Numbered from the stretch's first letter, positions 8,052 to 17,439 are shown. The stretch: 64,000 nucleotides of DNA from NCEH01 sp040049195 (GCF_040049195.1 NZ_JBDZDL010000001.1); one strand, 5' to 3'. Made by a program: numbers and translations. Notes: generated by a model not told the origin, from the letters alone.

Positions 8052-8962
8052 CCGGCGGAGCCGGGATCACGCGCCTGCGCGTCGCGGCCTTCGCCGGCGT
8101 GCTGACGCTCGCTGCGCTGGCGCCTGCGCAGGCCCAGAGCCCCGCATCGGGCGAAGGCGCGGCCGTGCCGGCACGCGAGCTGTTTGGCGCGGCGACAGGT
8201 CCCGCCCCACTCGGAACCCGATCCATCGGCTTCTATTCCAAGGGCTGCCTCGCCGGCGGCGCGGCCCTGCCTGTCACGGGCGCCACGTGGCAGGTGATGC
8301 GGCTGTCGCGCAACCGCAATTGGGGACACCCCGATCTCATTGATTTTCTGGAGCGGTTCGCGGCGACCGTGCCCAGGGTGTCGAACTGGCACGGCATCCT
8401 GGTCGGCGACATGGCGCAGCCGCGCGGCGGCCCCATGCGCACCGGCCATGCCTCCCATCAGGTCGGCCTCGATGCCGACATCTGGCTGACGCCGAGCCCG
8501 GGGCGCGAACTGACGCGCGCGGAGCGCGAGAGTCTTTCGGCCACCATGGTGGTGCATCCCGATCGTCTGGACGTGGATCCCAAGGTGTGGACGCCCGACC
8601 ACATCGCCGTCATCCGCGCCGCCGCGCTCGATCCGCGCGTGGAGCGCATCTTCGTGAATGCCGCGATCAAGAAGGCCCTCTGCCGCGACGTGCGCGGCGA
8701 CCGCGCCTGGATGACCAAGGTGCGCCCCTATTGGGGGCATGATTATCACATGCACGTGCGCTTGAGCTGCCCGACCGACAGCCCCGATTGCCGACCCCAG
8801 GAGCCGCCGCCCCAAGGGGACGGATGCGGCGCGGACCTTGCCTGGTGGTTCACCGACGAGGTGCTGCACCCCAAGCCCCCCAAGGTTCCGCCGAAGCCGA
8901 CGCCGCCTTTGCTCCTCGCCGATCTCCCAGCGGCATGCGCGGCGGTTCTGGGGGCGCATTAA
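8048..8962 (+). CDS. mepA: penicillin-insensitive murein endopeptidase MepA
   Basis: A secreted zinc LAS-type endopeptidase that cuts D-alanyl-meso-diaminopimelate cross-links. The 304-aa protein has a signal peptide ending near AQAQ. The metal/catalytic motifs are HASHQVGLDADIWL near residues 137-150 and WGHDYHMHVRL near 230-240. A proline-rich segment (PKPPKVPPKPTPP) lies near the C-terminus. Its start codon overlaps the transpeptidase stop, coupling a cross-link-making enzyme with a cross-link-cutting one. Confidence 0.95.
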   Translation: MTGGAGITRLRVAAFAGVLTLAALAPAQAQSPASGEGAAVPARELFGAATGPAPLGTRSIGFYSKGCLAGGAALPVTGATWQVMRLSRNRNWGHPDLIDFLERFAATVPRVSNWHGILVGDMAQPRGGPMRTGHASHQVGLDADIWLTPSPGRELTRAERESLSATMVVHPDRLDVDPKVWTPDHIAVIRAAALDPRVERIFVNAAIKKALCRDVRGDRAWMTKVRPYWGHDYHMHVRLSCPTDSPDCRPQEPPPQGDGCGADLAWWFTDEVLHPKPPKVPPKPTPPLLLADLPAACAAVLGAH

Positions 8963-9097
8963 CTTAACCATGGCGGGAGATGGGCCTCCCGGCGCCCCCG
9001 GCGTGCCGCATTTGCACCGCAGCGTGGAAGCCGCTATCCAGGAGCGGTTCCAAGGTGAAGCGTGACGGGGCGGCGATCACGCGTCTGACGAGGATGT

Positions 9098-10258
9098 ATG
9101 GGCCGTCTCGATCGTTACATTTTCCAGACTGCGGCGGTCGCCTTTTTTGGCGTGACCATCGTTTTGACGGCGATGATCTGGTCGACCCAGGCGCTGCGCC
9201 AGCTGGATCTCGTAACCAGCCAGGGGCAGACCATCCTGGCCTTCTTCGCCATCACCTCCCTGTCGGTCCCCACCCTGATCCTTGTGATCGCGCCGGCCGC
9301 CTTGTTCATCGCCACCGCTTACACCCTGCTGAAGCTGAACGGCGATTCTGAGATCGTCGTCATGGCGGCCGCGGGCATGAGCCATTGGCGCGTGTTGCGC
9401 TCGATGATTCTGCTGGCGACTCTGGTCTCGCTTTTCTGCGCCGCGCTTTCGATAGATCTCGTGCCGGCGAGCCTGCGCATGTTTCGCGATCAGGTGTCGC
9501 GCGTCCGCGCCGACGTGGTGTCGTTCGTGGCGCAGCCGGGCCGATTCGTGAACCTGGCCCAGGGGCTGGTGTTTCATGTGCGGGAACGCTCCGCCAACGG
9601 CGTGATGCACGGGGTTTTCATCAACGACGCCCGCGAAAAGGAAATCTCCACCTATCTCGCGGATCGTGGGCAGATCGTCGAAACCCCCAATGGCATTTTC
9701 CTGGTGCTCGAAGACGGCTCCATCCACCGGCGGACCTCCGGGTCGAACAGCAACGGCTCGGTCGTTGCGTTCCAGCGCTATGCGTTCGGGCTGTCGGAAC
9801 TCGCTCCGGGCTCGCAGGCGGTGGATATCCGCCCGAATGAACGGCCGTTCGAATATGTACTGAATCCGCCGACGAACGACGTCTACCGCATCATGGGGCA
9901 GGGGGGCCGCTTCCGCGAGGAGGTCCACAAGCGCCTCTCGTCCGGGCTTTATCCGTTCGCCTTCTTCGCCGTGGCCGCCGCCGCTTTGGCCCGCCCGCGC
10001 ACCACCCGCCAGGGCCGGGCGCTGGCGCTGGCGGCCATCATCCCCATCATGGTGGCACTCCAGATTGCGAATTTCGTCGTGACCGGCCAGTTGCGGACAT
10101 CGGCGGCGGCGGTGCCCATTGCCTATCTGCTGCCGATCGCCTCGATCGTGCTGTGCGCGCTCGCCCTCGACGGGCGGGTGAAATTCGCCGCGCCGGGCTT
10201 CGTGACCCGCATTATCGACGCGATCGCGCTGCGCGTGTCCCGGCTCTCGGCGACCTGA
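9098..10258 (+). CDS. lptF: LPS export ABC transporter permease LptF
   Basis: LptF pairs with LptG as the inner-membrane permease of the LptB2FG transporter that pulls lipopolysaccharide from the inner membrane. The 386-aa protein has three N-terminal membrane helices, a periplasmic beta-jellyroll of about 150 residues and three C-terminal helices. The stretch YTLLKLNGDSEIVVMAAAG is characteristic. GAGGA precedes ATG 9098. lptG follows after 3 bases. Confidence 0.96.
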   Translation: MGRLDRYIFQTAAVAFFGVTIVLTAMIWSTQALRQLDLVTSQGQTILAFFAITSLSVPTLILVIAPAALFIATAYTLLKLNGDSEIVVMAAAGMSHWRVLRSMILLATLVSLFCAALSIDLVPASLRMFRDQVSRVRADVVSFVAQPGRFVNLAQGLVFHVRERSANGVMHGVFINDAREKEISTYLADRGQIVETPNGIFLVLEDGSIHRRTSGSNSNGSVVAFQRYAFGLSELAPGSQAVDIRPNERPFEYVLNPPTNDVYRIMGQGGRFREEVHKRLSSGLYPFAFFAVAAAALARPRTTRQGRALALAAIIPIMVALQIANFVVTGQLRTSAAAVPIAYLLPIASIVLCALALDGRVKFAAPGFVTRIIDAIALRVSRLSAT

Positions 10259-10261
10259 GCC

Positions 10262-11353
10262 ATGATCGGAAAGACCCTCGGCTTTTATTTCGCACGGCGA
10301 TTCTTCTCGTCCGTGGCGATGATCTTTTTCTCCTGCGTCGCGCTGATCATGCTCGTCGACTTCCTCGAGATGACCCGCCGCACGGCGGATCGCGACGAGG
10401 TCACCTCGCTGGTGGTGGGCCTGCTGACGCTCTACCGCACCCCGGCCTTTACCGAGCAATTGCTGCCGTTCGCGGTGCTGTTCGGCGCGATCGCGACCTT
10501 CGTGACATTGTCCCGCAGGCTTGAACTGGTTGTTGCAAGAGCGATCGGCCTGTCGGCCTGGCAGTTCATTTTTCCCGCCGTTCTCGTGGCGTTCCTGATC
10601 GGCGTTGCCTCCACCACCCTGTTCAACCCGGTTTCCGCGGAATTCAAGGAGCGGGCGAATCGGATGGAGGGGGAGATCTTCAACACCACCGCCGGCCTGA
10701 TGGCCCAGGGAAAGGCGGGCTTCTGGGTGCGTCAGCAGAGCGTGGACGGGCAGGCGATCATTCAGGCGGGCTCTTCCCAGCAGGGTGGCCGCGAGCTGAT
10801 CGGCGTCACCATGTTCGAGTTCGACCGCCATGACCGACTCGTGCAGCGCATCGAGGCGCGTTCGGCGGTATTGGAAGAAGGGTATTGGCGCTTGCAGGAC
10901 GTGCGGGTGCTGGTTCCCGGCTTCGAGCAGCAGACGTATTCCGTTTACCTTGTTGCGACGAATCTGGACCCCTCGCAGGTCCAGGAGAGCCTGATCTCAC
11001 CGGACACCGTGTCTTTTTGGCAACTTCCGGCGGCGATCGAGAGTGCGGAGCAGCAAGGCTTTGGTGCGAGCCGCTATCGGCTCCAGCTTCAAAGCCTTTT
11101 GGCGCGGCCATTTTTGCTCGTGGCCATGGTGCTTATCGCCGCAGTGGTGGGCCTGCGCGTGTTCCGCTTCGGGGGAGTCGGCCAGACGATTCTCGGTGGC
11201 GTCGTGGCGGGCTTTCTGCTTTATCTTGGAACCAAGCTCGCCGAGGATTTGGGCGAGGCGGGCGTGGTGCATCCTGTTGCTGCTGCATGGTTTCCAGCGG
11301 TAGCAGGGATATTCCTGGGGATTCTCGTATTGTTGCACCGGGAGGACGGATGA
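10262..11353 (+). CDS. lptG: LPS export ABC transporter permease LptG
   Basis: Partner of LptF, 363 aa, with the same layout: three membrane helices, a periplasmic jellyroll, three helices. The stretches FLEMTRR near residue 35 and LSRRLELVVARAIGLS near 83-98 match the LptF/G family cytoplasmic coupling region. The stop codon overlaps the lptD start in ATGA, which ties the permease to the outer-membrane translocon. Confidence 0.96.
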   Translation: MIGKTLGFYFARRFFSSVAMIFFSCVALIMLVDFLEMTRRTADRDEVTSLVVGLLTLYRTPAFTEQLLPFAVLFGAIATFVTLSRRLELVVARAIGLSAWQFIFPAVLVAFLIGVASTTLFNPVSAEFKERANRMEGEIFNTTAGLMAQGKAGFWVRQQSVDGQAIIQAGSSQQGGRELIGVTMFEFDRHDRLVQRIEARSAVLEEGYWRLQDVRVLVPGFEQQTYSVYLVATNLDPSQVQESLISPDTVSFWQLPAAIESAEQQGFGASRYRLQLQSLLARPFLLVAMVLIAAVVGLRVFRFGGVGQTILGGVVAGFLLYLGTKLAEDLGEAGVVHPVAAAWFPAVAGIFLGILVLLHREDG

Positions 11354-13821
11354 CGGTCGGGTTTCCCCCCGCCGAAGGCCATGGAGCTGCAACCGGCCGG
11401 CGCGTTTCGCGCCGCAGCGGGAGCGGCTGGTCTTTTGCCGTCGGCCTTCTGTGCGCTGCGCTGGCTTTCGCTGTGCTGCACCCGGGGACGGCTGCCGCGC
11501 AGACGGCGAGCTTCGCCAACACCAAGATCCCCAAGGCCGACCCGAACAAGAAGATGCTCGTGACCGCCGACGAGCTGCTCTACGACTACGAGCACGACAA
11601 GATTTCGGCCGTCGGCAACGTCCAGATTTATTACGACGGCTCCACCCTGGAGGCGAAGCGCGTGACGTTCGACCGGAAGGCGAACACCCTGCGCGCCGAG
11701 GGCGATGTGCTGCTGAAGCAGCCCGACGGCAAGATCCTGACCGCCGACACCATGCAGCTGACCGAGGACTTCCGCGACGGGTTCCTGGAATCGCTGCGCG
11801 TGGATACCCCGGACAAGACCCATTTCGCCGCGTCCCGCGCGGACCGCACGGATGGCAACATCACGGTCTTCCAAAATGGCGTCTACACCGCCTGCGAGCC
11901 CTGCAAGGATCATCCGGAAAAACCGGTGCTCTGGCAGATCAAGGCGGCGCGCATCATTCATAACCAGAATGAGCAGATGATCTATTACAAGGACGCCACG
12001 CTCGAGTTCTTCGGGCTGCCGTTCGCGTATTTTCCTTATTTCTCTTCGCCGGATCCGACGGTGAAGCGCAAGACCGGCTTCCTGATGCCGGAATTCTATA
12101 ACAACAGCATGCTCGGCATCGGTGCTGGCGTTCCGTTCTTCTGGAACATCGCACCCGACCGCGACCTCACGTTCGATCCGCTCTATTTTTCCAAGCAGGG
12201 CCTCCTGGCCAAGGGAGAATGGCGCCAGCGGCTGATCGACGGCTCGTACAATATCCGCGCCGCGGGCATTCAGCAGCAGGACATCTCGCAGTTCGCCGGC
12301 CTGCCCGGCTACCGCGAAAATCGCGGGATGGTCGAAAGCTCCGGTAATTTCGTCATCAACCAATATTGGCAGTGGGGCTGGGACGGCGCCCTCACCTCCG
12401 ACCGCACCTTCCTGCGGGATTACGGGCTGATCGGCGCCGCCGAGACCGAGAAGGTCTCGCAGCTCTATTTGACCGGGCAGGGCGACCGCAGCTTCTTCGA
12501 CGTGCGGGGTATGTATTTCCTTGGCTTGTCGGTGACCGACAACCAGGACCTCATCCCGGTGGTGGGCACCTTCAATTATAATTACGTGTTCGGAAAGCCG
12601 GTGTTCGGCGGCGAGGCCGGCTTCAAGGTGAACTTCAACTCGATCTCGCGCAACGAGGCGGATTTCGTCGGAACGTCGGCGGCCACGTCCTGGGTGTCCG
12701 GCGCGACGGGAATTCCGCCGGGATCATGCTTGTTGAGCAATCCCAATCCGACCCAATGTCTGCTGCGCGGCGCGCCGGGTGACTACCAGCGTCTCAGCGG
12801 TGAATTCTACTGGAAGAAGACGCTGACCGACGCCGCCGGCCAGATGTGGACGCCGTTCGCCAGTGCCCGCGTGGACGTTGCGCACGCCAATATCAGCGCG
12901 CTGCCCGCCAGCTATACCGACGGCCCGACCCTGGCGGGGCAGAACCCGCTTCAAGGCGGCAGCGACGACCTCATCCGCGCCATGCCGGTGATCGGCCTCG
13001 ATTACCGCTATCCCTTCATCTCGGTGGAGAATTGGGGCACGCAGACCATCGAGCCCCGCGCCCAGCTGATCATCCGCCCGAATGAGACCAGCATCGGCAA
13101 GTTCCCGAACGAGGACGCGCAAAGCCTCGTGTTCGACGATGCCAATCTGTTCTCGGTGAACAAATATTCCGGTTGGGACCGGGTGGAAGGCGGCAGCCGC
13201 CTGAACGTGGGTGTCACCTATACCGCCGCGCTCAACGGCGCGGGTGTCGTCTCCGCCGTGGTCGGCCAGTCTTACAGCCTGTTCGGCAAGAACTCCTTCG
13301 CTTATGGCGACATGGCGAACACGGGCCTGGAATCGGGCCTGGAGACGAGCACGTCCGACTATGTCGCCCGGTTCAGCTATTCGCCGACCAACAATCTGGA
13401 GTTCATCTCCCGCTTCCGGTTCGACGAGGCAAACTACACCCTGCAGCGGCTGGAGCTTGAGGGACGGACCAGCATCGACCGTCTGTCGGTTTCCGCCACC
13501 TATGGCCGGTATGAGCCGCAGCCCCTGCTCGGCTATTACCAGGAGCGCGAGGGCATCTTCACGACCGCGAGCTATAAGCTGACGGACGTGTGGTCGGTCA
13601 GCGGCGGCATTCGCTACAATATCGCCCAGGCCAGCATCGACATGACCACGGCCGCCATAACCTATGCGGACGACTGCTTCACCCTCGCCCTGACCTATCT
13701 GTCCGATTATTCGATCAACGGGCCGAACACCGGGCCGAACAACACGGTCATGCTCACCATCGGGCTGCGCACCCTGGGTGAAACCAAGGTGAAATCGGCG
13801 ATCGGCAGCTCCACCCAGTGA
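11350..13821 (+). CDS. lptD: LPS-assembly outer-membrane protein LptD
   Basis: LptD is the outer-membrane beta-barrel that, with LptE, inserts lipopolysaccharide into the outer leaflet. From the ATGA overlap with lptG, the protein is 823 aa with a signal peptide ending near AAAQ, an LptA-like periplasmic domain (about residues 55-200) and a long C-terminal barrel. Cysteines I can see are C182 and C185 (CEPC), C460, C470 and C776 (DDCF). This differs from the E. coli pattern (two N-terminal, two adjacent C-terminal), so the disulfides must be arranged differently. An open frame extends 155 codons further upstream, but this is an overlap with lptG. Confidence 0.95.
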   Translation: MTVGFPPAEGHGAATGRRVSRRSGSGWSFAVGLLCAALAFAVLHPGTAAAQTASFANTKIPKADPNKKMLVTADELLYDYEHDKISAVGNVQIYYDGSTLEAKRVTFDRKANTLRAEGDVLLKQPDGKILTADTMQLTEDFRDGFLESLRVDTPDKTHFAASRADRTDGNITVFQNGVYTACEPCKDHPEKPVLWQIKAARIIHNQNEQMIYYKDATLEFFGLPFAYFPYFSSPDPTVKRKTGFLMPEFYNNSMLGIGAGVPFFWNIAPDRDLTFDPLYFSKQGLLAKGEWRQRLIDGSYNIRAAGIQQQDISQFAGLPGYRENRGMVESSGNFVINQYWQWGWDGALTSDRTFLRDYGLIGAAETEKVSQLYLTGQGDRSFFDVRGMYFLGLSVTDNQDLIPVVGTFNYNYVFGKPVFGGEAGFKVNFNSISRNEADFVGTSAATSWVSGATGIPPGSCLLSNPNPTQCLLRGAPGDYQRLSGEFYWKKTLTDAAGQMWTPFASARVDVAHANISALPASYTDGPTLAGQNPLQGGSDDLIRAMPVIGLDYRYPFISVENWGTQTIEPRAQLIIRPNETSIGKFPNEDAQSLVFDDANLFSVNKYSGWDRVEGGSRLNVGVTYTAALNGAGVVSAVVGQSYSLFGKNSFAYGDMANTGLESGLETSTSDYVARFSYSPTNNLEFISRFRFDEANYTLQRLELEGRTSIDRLSVSATYGRYEPQPLLGYYQEREGIFTTASYKLTDVWSVSGGIRYNIAQASIDMTTAAITYADDCFTLALTYLSDYSINGPNTGPNNTVMLTIGLRTLGETKVKSAIGSSTQ

Positions 13822-13827
13822 GGTCCG

Positions 13828-13850
13828 CGCGCCGGCTTGCGGCCGGCGCG
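13828..13850. repeat. strong hairpin after lptD
   Basis: CGCGCCGGC at 13828-13836 pairs perfectly with GCCGGCGCG at 13842-13850 around a 5-base loop, 7 bases after the lptD stop. No T-run follows, so it may slow or process the lptD-surA transcript rather than end it. Confidence 0.5.
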
Positions 13851-13966
13851 GCCCCATTGCCGCCACAGGAGGCGGCAACAAGCATTTACAAGCCGAAGGG
13901 CGCGGGTTAAGCGCGCAGGGAGGCCTTCGTCTCCCGCCCCCTCGCCGAGCCATTCCGGGTTGATCG

Positions 13967-14869
13967 ATGCAGTCCTGCCGCCGCTTCCTGTTTCTCTTCA
14001 GCCTTGCCGTTGCAGCCCTTTCCAGCGGGGTCGCCAGCGCGCAACAGATTCTCGCCATGGTGAATGGGGCGCCCATCACCAGTTTCGACGTGGCCCAGCG
14101 TCAGAGAATGCACACTCTGTTGGAGCGCAAGAACGTCAGCGCCAAGGAAGCGCTCGAAGAAGTGATCGACGATCGCATCAAGATCTCCCAGGGCGTGAAG
14201 CTGGGCATCGATCTTGAGCAAAAGGAGATCGACGATCTGTTCGCCAATGTGGCGGCCCGCTCCGGGCGCACCGCCGACCAACTGGCCGACGGGCTGAAGC
14301 AGGGCGGCATCGAGCCGAACGCGTTCAAGCAGAAGCTGCGCGCCGACAACATTTGGCAGCAATATGTGCGCGCCCGTTCGCCCAGCGTGACGGTGCGCGA
14401 TCAGGACGTGCTGGCCGCCATCAACCACAGCGGCAACGCCTCGATGGTCGCCACGGAATATACGCTAACTCCGATCGTGCTGGTGGTGCCGCGCGGCAGC
14501 AATGCCTATGCGGCGCGCCTCGCCGAGGCCAATTCCCTGCGCACGCGCTTCAATGGATGCGAAAGCGGCCTTGCCATGGCGAAGGCCATGAAGGAAACGG
14601 TGGTCCGCTCGCCGGTTCTGCGCCTGTCCTCGGAAATGCCGGCGGCGCTGCGCCAATTGCTCGACAAGACCGAGGTGGGGCGGCTCGCCCCGGCCGAGGT
14701 CACCCAATCCGGGGTCGAGGTGTTCGCCGTCTGCGCCAAGCGCGAGGTGCACGGAGAAGCAGCGAACAAGCGCGACGTGAAGGACCAGCTCGCCACCGCG
14801 CAATTCCAGGCCGAATCCAAGCGCCTCCTCACCGAGCTGCGCAAGAGCTCCCTCATCGTCTATCGCTGA
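13967..14869 (+). CDS. surA: SurA-like periplasmic chaperone
   Basis: SurA escorts outer-membrane proteins, including LptD, across the periplasm. The 300-aa protein has a signal peptide ending near ASAQ and the SurA N-terminal chaperone domain (AMVNGAPITSFDVAQR…, about residues 27-150). A reduced C-terminal rotamase-like region follows. I do not see the GGDLG-type parvulin signature, so prolyl isomerase activity is doubtful. The stop codon overlaps the pdxA start (TGATG). The lptD-surA-pdxA order is usual for alphaproteobacteria. Confidence 0.88.
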   Translation: MQSCRRFLFLFSLAVAALSSGVASAQQILAMVNGAPITSFDVAQRQRMHTLLERKNVSAKEALEEVIDDRIKISQGVKLGIDLEQKEIDDLFANVAARSGRTADQLADGLKQGGIEPNAFKQKLRADNIWQQYVRARSPSVTVRDQDVLAAINHSGNASMVATEYTLTPIVLVVPRGSNAYAARLAEANSLRTRFNGCESGLAMAKAMKETVVRSPVLRLSSEMPAALRQLLDKTEVGRLAPAEVTQSGVEVFAVCAKREVHGEAANKRDVKDQLATAQFQAESKRLLTELRKSSLIVYR

Positions 14870-15879
14870 TGTCTGCGGCGCTAGCGCTCACCCTCGGTGA
14901 GCCTGCCGGCATCGGGCCGGACCTCACCCTCGCCGCCTGGACCTTGCGGGCGGAGAAGGGGTGCCCGCCGTTCTTCGCGGTCGGCGATCCCGCCTTGCTG
15001 GAGGATCGCGCCCGCCGTCTCGGGCTTAGCGTCCCGGTCCGCGTGGTCGAGCCGAAGAGCGCAATCGACGCCTTCGATAGGTTTCTGCCCGTTGTGCCGG
15101 CCGGCCCGCGCGCCACGGCGGAGCCGGGCGTGCCCGACGCCACAAGCGCCGCCGCTGTGGTGCAGAGCCTGGACCGGGCCGTGGACCTCGTGCAGGCCGG
15201 TGCCGCCCGCGGCCTGGTTACGGCGCCGCTTGCGAAATCCGTGGTCTATGCCGCCGGCTTCCCGTTTCCCGGCCATACGGAATATCTCGCGGCCCGCTGC
15301 GCCGCACGCGACGGCGCGATCCCGCACCCCGTGATGATGATCTGGTCGCCCCTGCTCGCAGTGGTGCCGGCCACCATCCACATTCCGCTGGCGCAGGTGC
15401 CGGCGCAGGTGACGACGGCTCTGCTGGTCAAGACCGGGCGCATCGTCGATCACGACATGCGCACGCGCTTCGGCCGTGCCGTGCCGCGCCTCGCCTTTGC
15501 CGGGCTCAATCCCCATGCGGGGGAGGATGGCACGCTCGGCCGCGAGGATGAGGATGTGGTGCGTCCCGCCATCGCCGCGTTGCGGGCGGAGGGCATCGAC
15601 GCGCAAGGGCCGCGGCCGGCCGACACGCTGTTTCATGAAGAGGCGCGCGCCGGCTATGACGTCGTGATCGGCATGTATCACGATCAGGTGCTGATCCCGG
15701 CCAAGACCCTCGCGTTCCATGATGGGGTGAACGTGACGCTCGGCCTCCCGTTCGTGCGGACCTCGCCGGACCATGGCACCGCATTCGATCTCGCGGGCAC
15801 GGGCCGCGCGAATCCCACCAGCCTGCTCGCGGCATTGCGCCTCGCCTGGCGCCTGACCGAACCGGGCCGCGCCGCATGA
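14869..15879 (+). CDS. pdxA: 4-hydroxythreonine-4-phosphate dehydrogenase PdxA
   Basis: PdxA oxidises 4-phosphohydroxy-L-threonine in the DXP-dependent route to pyridoxal phosphate. The 336-aa protein starts MSAALALTLGEPAGIGPD. It holds the metal-site stretches PGHTEYLA, GLNPHAGEDG and MYHDQVLIP. The start ATG overlaps the surA stop; an upstream open frame of 172 codons is only overlap with surA. It ends in ATGA with rsmA. Confidence 0.96.
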   Translation: MSAALALTLGEPAGIGPDLTLAAWTLRAEKGCPPFFAVGDPALLEDRARRLGLSVPVRVVEPKSAIDAFDRFLPVVPAGPRATAEPGVPDATSAAAVVQSLDRAVDLVQAGAARGLVTAPLAKSVVYAAGFPFPGHTEYLAARCAARDGAIPHPVMMIWSPLLAVVPATIHIPLAQVPAQVTTALLVKTGRIVDHDMRTRFGRAVPRLAFAGLNPHAGEDGTLGREDEDVVRPAIAALRAEGIDAQGPRPADTLFHEEARAGYDVVIGMYHDQVLIPAKTLAFHDGVNVTLGLPFVRTSPDHGTAFDLAGTGRANPTSLLAALRLAWRLTEPGRAA

Positions 15880-16730
15880 GCGCCATAGACGAACTGCCGC
15901 CGCTGCGTGACGTCATCCGCCGGCATGGCCTCTCGGCGCAAAAATCGCTGGGGCAGAACTTCCTTCTGGATCTCAACCTCACGGCGCGGATCGCGCGCGG
16001 CTCGGGTCCGCTGGAAGGGGCGAACGTGCTGGAGGTGGGACCCGGGCCCGGCGGGCTGACGCGGGCGCTCCTTGCCTTGGGCGCCGCGCGCGTGGTGGCG
16101 GTGGAGCGGGATCATCGCTGCATCGAAGCCTTGGCGGAAGTCGCCGAAGCCTATCCTGGTCGGCTCCAGGTGATCGAGGGCGATGCGCTGAAGGTCGAAG
16201 CCGCGCCCTTGTTCGGCGGCGCGCCGGCGCGGGTGGTGGCGAACCTGCCTTACAATATCGCGACGGTGCTGCTGGTGGGCTGGCTCTCTTCCGAACCCTG
16301 GCCGCCCTGGTTTTCCTCGCTCACCCTCATGTTCCAGCGCGAGGTCGCCGAGCGCATCGTTGCCGAGCCGGGTTCGAAGGCCTATGGGCGCCTCGCGGTG
16401 CTGGCGGGATGGCGGACGGAGGCCCGCATCCTGTTCGACGTCGCCCCCTCGGCCTTCGTGCCGCCCCCCAAGGTGACATCCTCGGTGGTGCATCTGATGC
16501 CGCGCGCGCACCCCCTGCCATGCCGCCTCGCCGTGCTGGAGAAGGTGACGGAGGCCGCCTTCGGCCAGCGCCGCAAGATGCTGCGACAGAGCCTCAAGTC
16601 GCTCGGTGTCGATGCCCAGGCCTTGCTCGCGGCCGCCGAGGTGGAGGAAACCCAGCGCGCGGAGGAGATCGACGTCGCCGGCTTTGTGCGCCTCGCCAAT
16701 TGCTGGGAAAAGCTGCGCCAGCCCGCCTGA
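15876..16730 (+). CDS. rsmA: 16S rRNA (adenine1518-N6/adenine1519-N6)-dimethyltransferase RsmA (KsgA)
   Basis: RsmA dimethylates the two adjacent adenines near the 3' end of 16S rRNA during 30S assembly. The 284-aa protein has the opening KSLGQNFL near residue 26, the SAM motif EVGPGPGGLT near 52-61 and the catalytic NLPYNI near 124. It overlaps pdxA by four bases and ends 18 bases from the convergent gmk stop. Confidence 0.97.
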   Translation: MSAIDELPPLRDVIRRHGLSAQKSLGQNFLLDLNLTARIARGSGPLEGANVLEVGPGPGGLTRALLALGAARVVAVERDHRCIEALAEVAEAYPGRLQVIEGDALKVEAAPLFGGAPARVVANLPYNIATVLLVGWLSSEPWPPWFSSLTLMFQREVAERIVAEPGSKAYGRLAVLAGWRTEARILFDVAPSAFVPPPKVTSSVVHLMPRAHPLPCRLAVLEKVTEAAFGQRRKMLRQSLKSLGVDAQALLAAAEVEETQRAEEIDVAGFVRLANCWEKLRQPA

Positions 16731-16748
16731 ACCGGCGAGTCGCCCGGC

Positions 16749-17426
16749 TCAGAGCCCGGCGCGCAGCGTGTTCACGAAATGGGCGAGCCCGGTCAGCCGC
16801 CGCCGCCGCAGACGCTCCGCCTGAAGAATCGCCTTGAGCTTGACGAGGCTCTTTTCCACATCCTCGTTGATGAGGATGTAGTCATACGCGTCGTAATGGC
16901 TGATCTCGTCGGAAGCCTTCGCCATGCGCTGGTGCACGACATCGTCGGCGTCCTGCCCGCGACCGCGCAGGCGCTCCTCCAATGCGGCGGCGGACGGGGG
17001 AAGGATGAAGACCTTCACAAGGTCATCCTTGGCGCCGTCGCTCTCCTCCAACTGCTGGGTGCCCTGCCAGTCGATGTCGAACAGCACGTCGCGCCCGTGG
17101 GCGAGGGCATCCTCCACAGGTTTCCGGGGCGTGCCGTACAGATTGCCGAACACGGTCGCATGTTCCAGCAGCGCGCCCGTGTCGCGCATGTGGCGGAAGC
17201 CGTCCACGTCGGTAAAATAATAGTCCGTGCCTTCCACTTCGCCGGGGCGCGGCTTTCGCGTGGTGACGGAGACCGACATGGTGATGCGGCTGTCCTGCGC
17301 CAGCAACAGCCGCGAGAGCGTGGTCTTTCCGGCGCCGGACGGCGAGGAAAGCACCAGCATCAGGCCCCGCCGGGCAAGCCCAGAGCGGCCGGACGTCGGG
17401 GCGGAAGGAGCGCTCGCAGCGTCCAT
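16749..17426 (-). CDS. gmk: guanylate kinase
   Basis: Phosphorylates GMP to GDP with ATP. The P-loop SSPSGAGKTT lies near residues 26-35, and the GMP-binding stretch SVTTRKPRPGEVEGTDYYF follows near 50-68. From ATG at 17426 the protein has 225 aa, including about 22 poorly conserved N-terminal residues rich in Ala/Ser/Pro. The in-frame start at 17480 would run into yicC and is not preferred. It lies 13 bases after yicC. Confidence 0.96.
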   Translation of the reverse strand: MDAASAPSAPTSGRSGLARRGLMLVLSSPSGAGKTTLSRLLLAQDSRITMSVSVTTRKPRPGEVEGTDYYFTDVDGFRHMRDTGALLEHATVFGNLYGTPRKPVEDALAHGRDVLFDIDWQGTQQLEESDGAKDDLVKVFILPPSAAALEERLRGRGQDADDVVHQRMAKASDEISHYDAYDYILINEDVEKSLVKLKAILQAERLRRRRLTGLAHFVNTLRAGL

Positions 17427-17439
17427 GGTCGGGTCGGCC

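Noticed and set aside
8960..8970. TTAACTTAACC before lptF as a CtrA site
   Set aside because: The two TTAA units are separated by one base, not seven.
10885..11349. N-terminal extension of lptD
   Set aside because: These 155 codons overlap lptG in another frame and have no LptD likeness. The ATGA at 11350 is the natural start.
14353..14868. N-terminal extension of pdxA
   Set aside because: Overlaps surA; family homology begins at ATG 14869.
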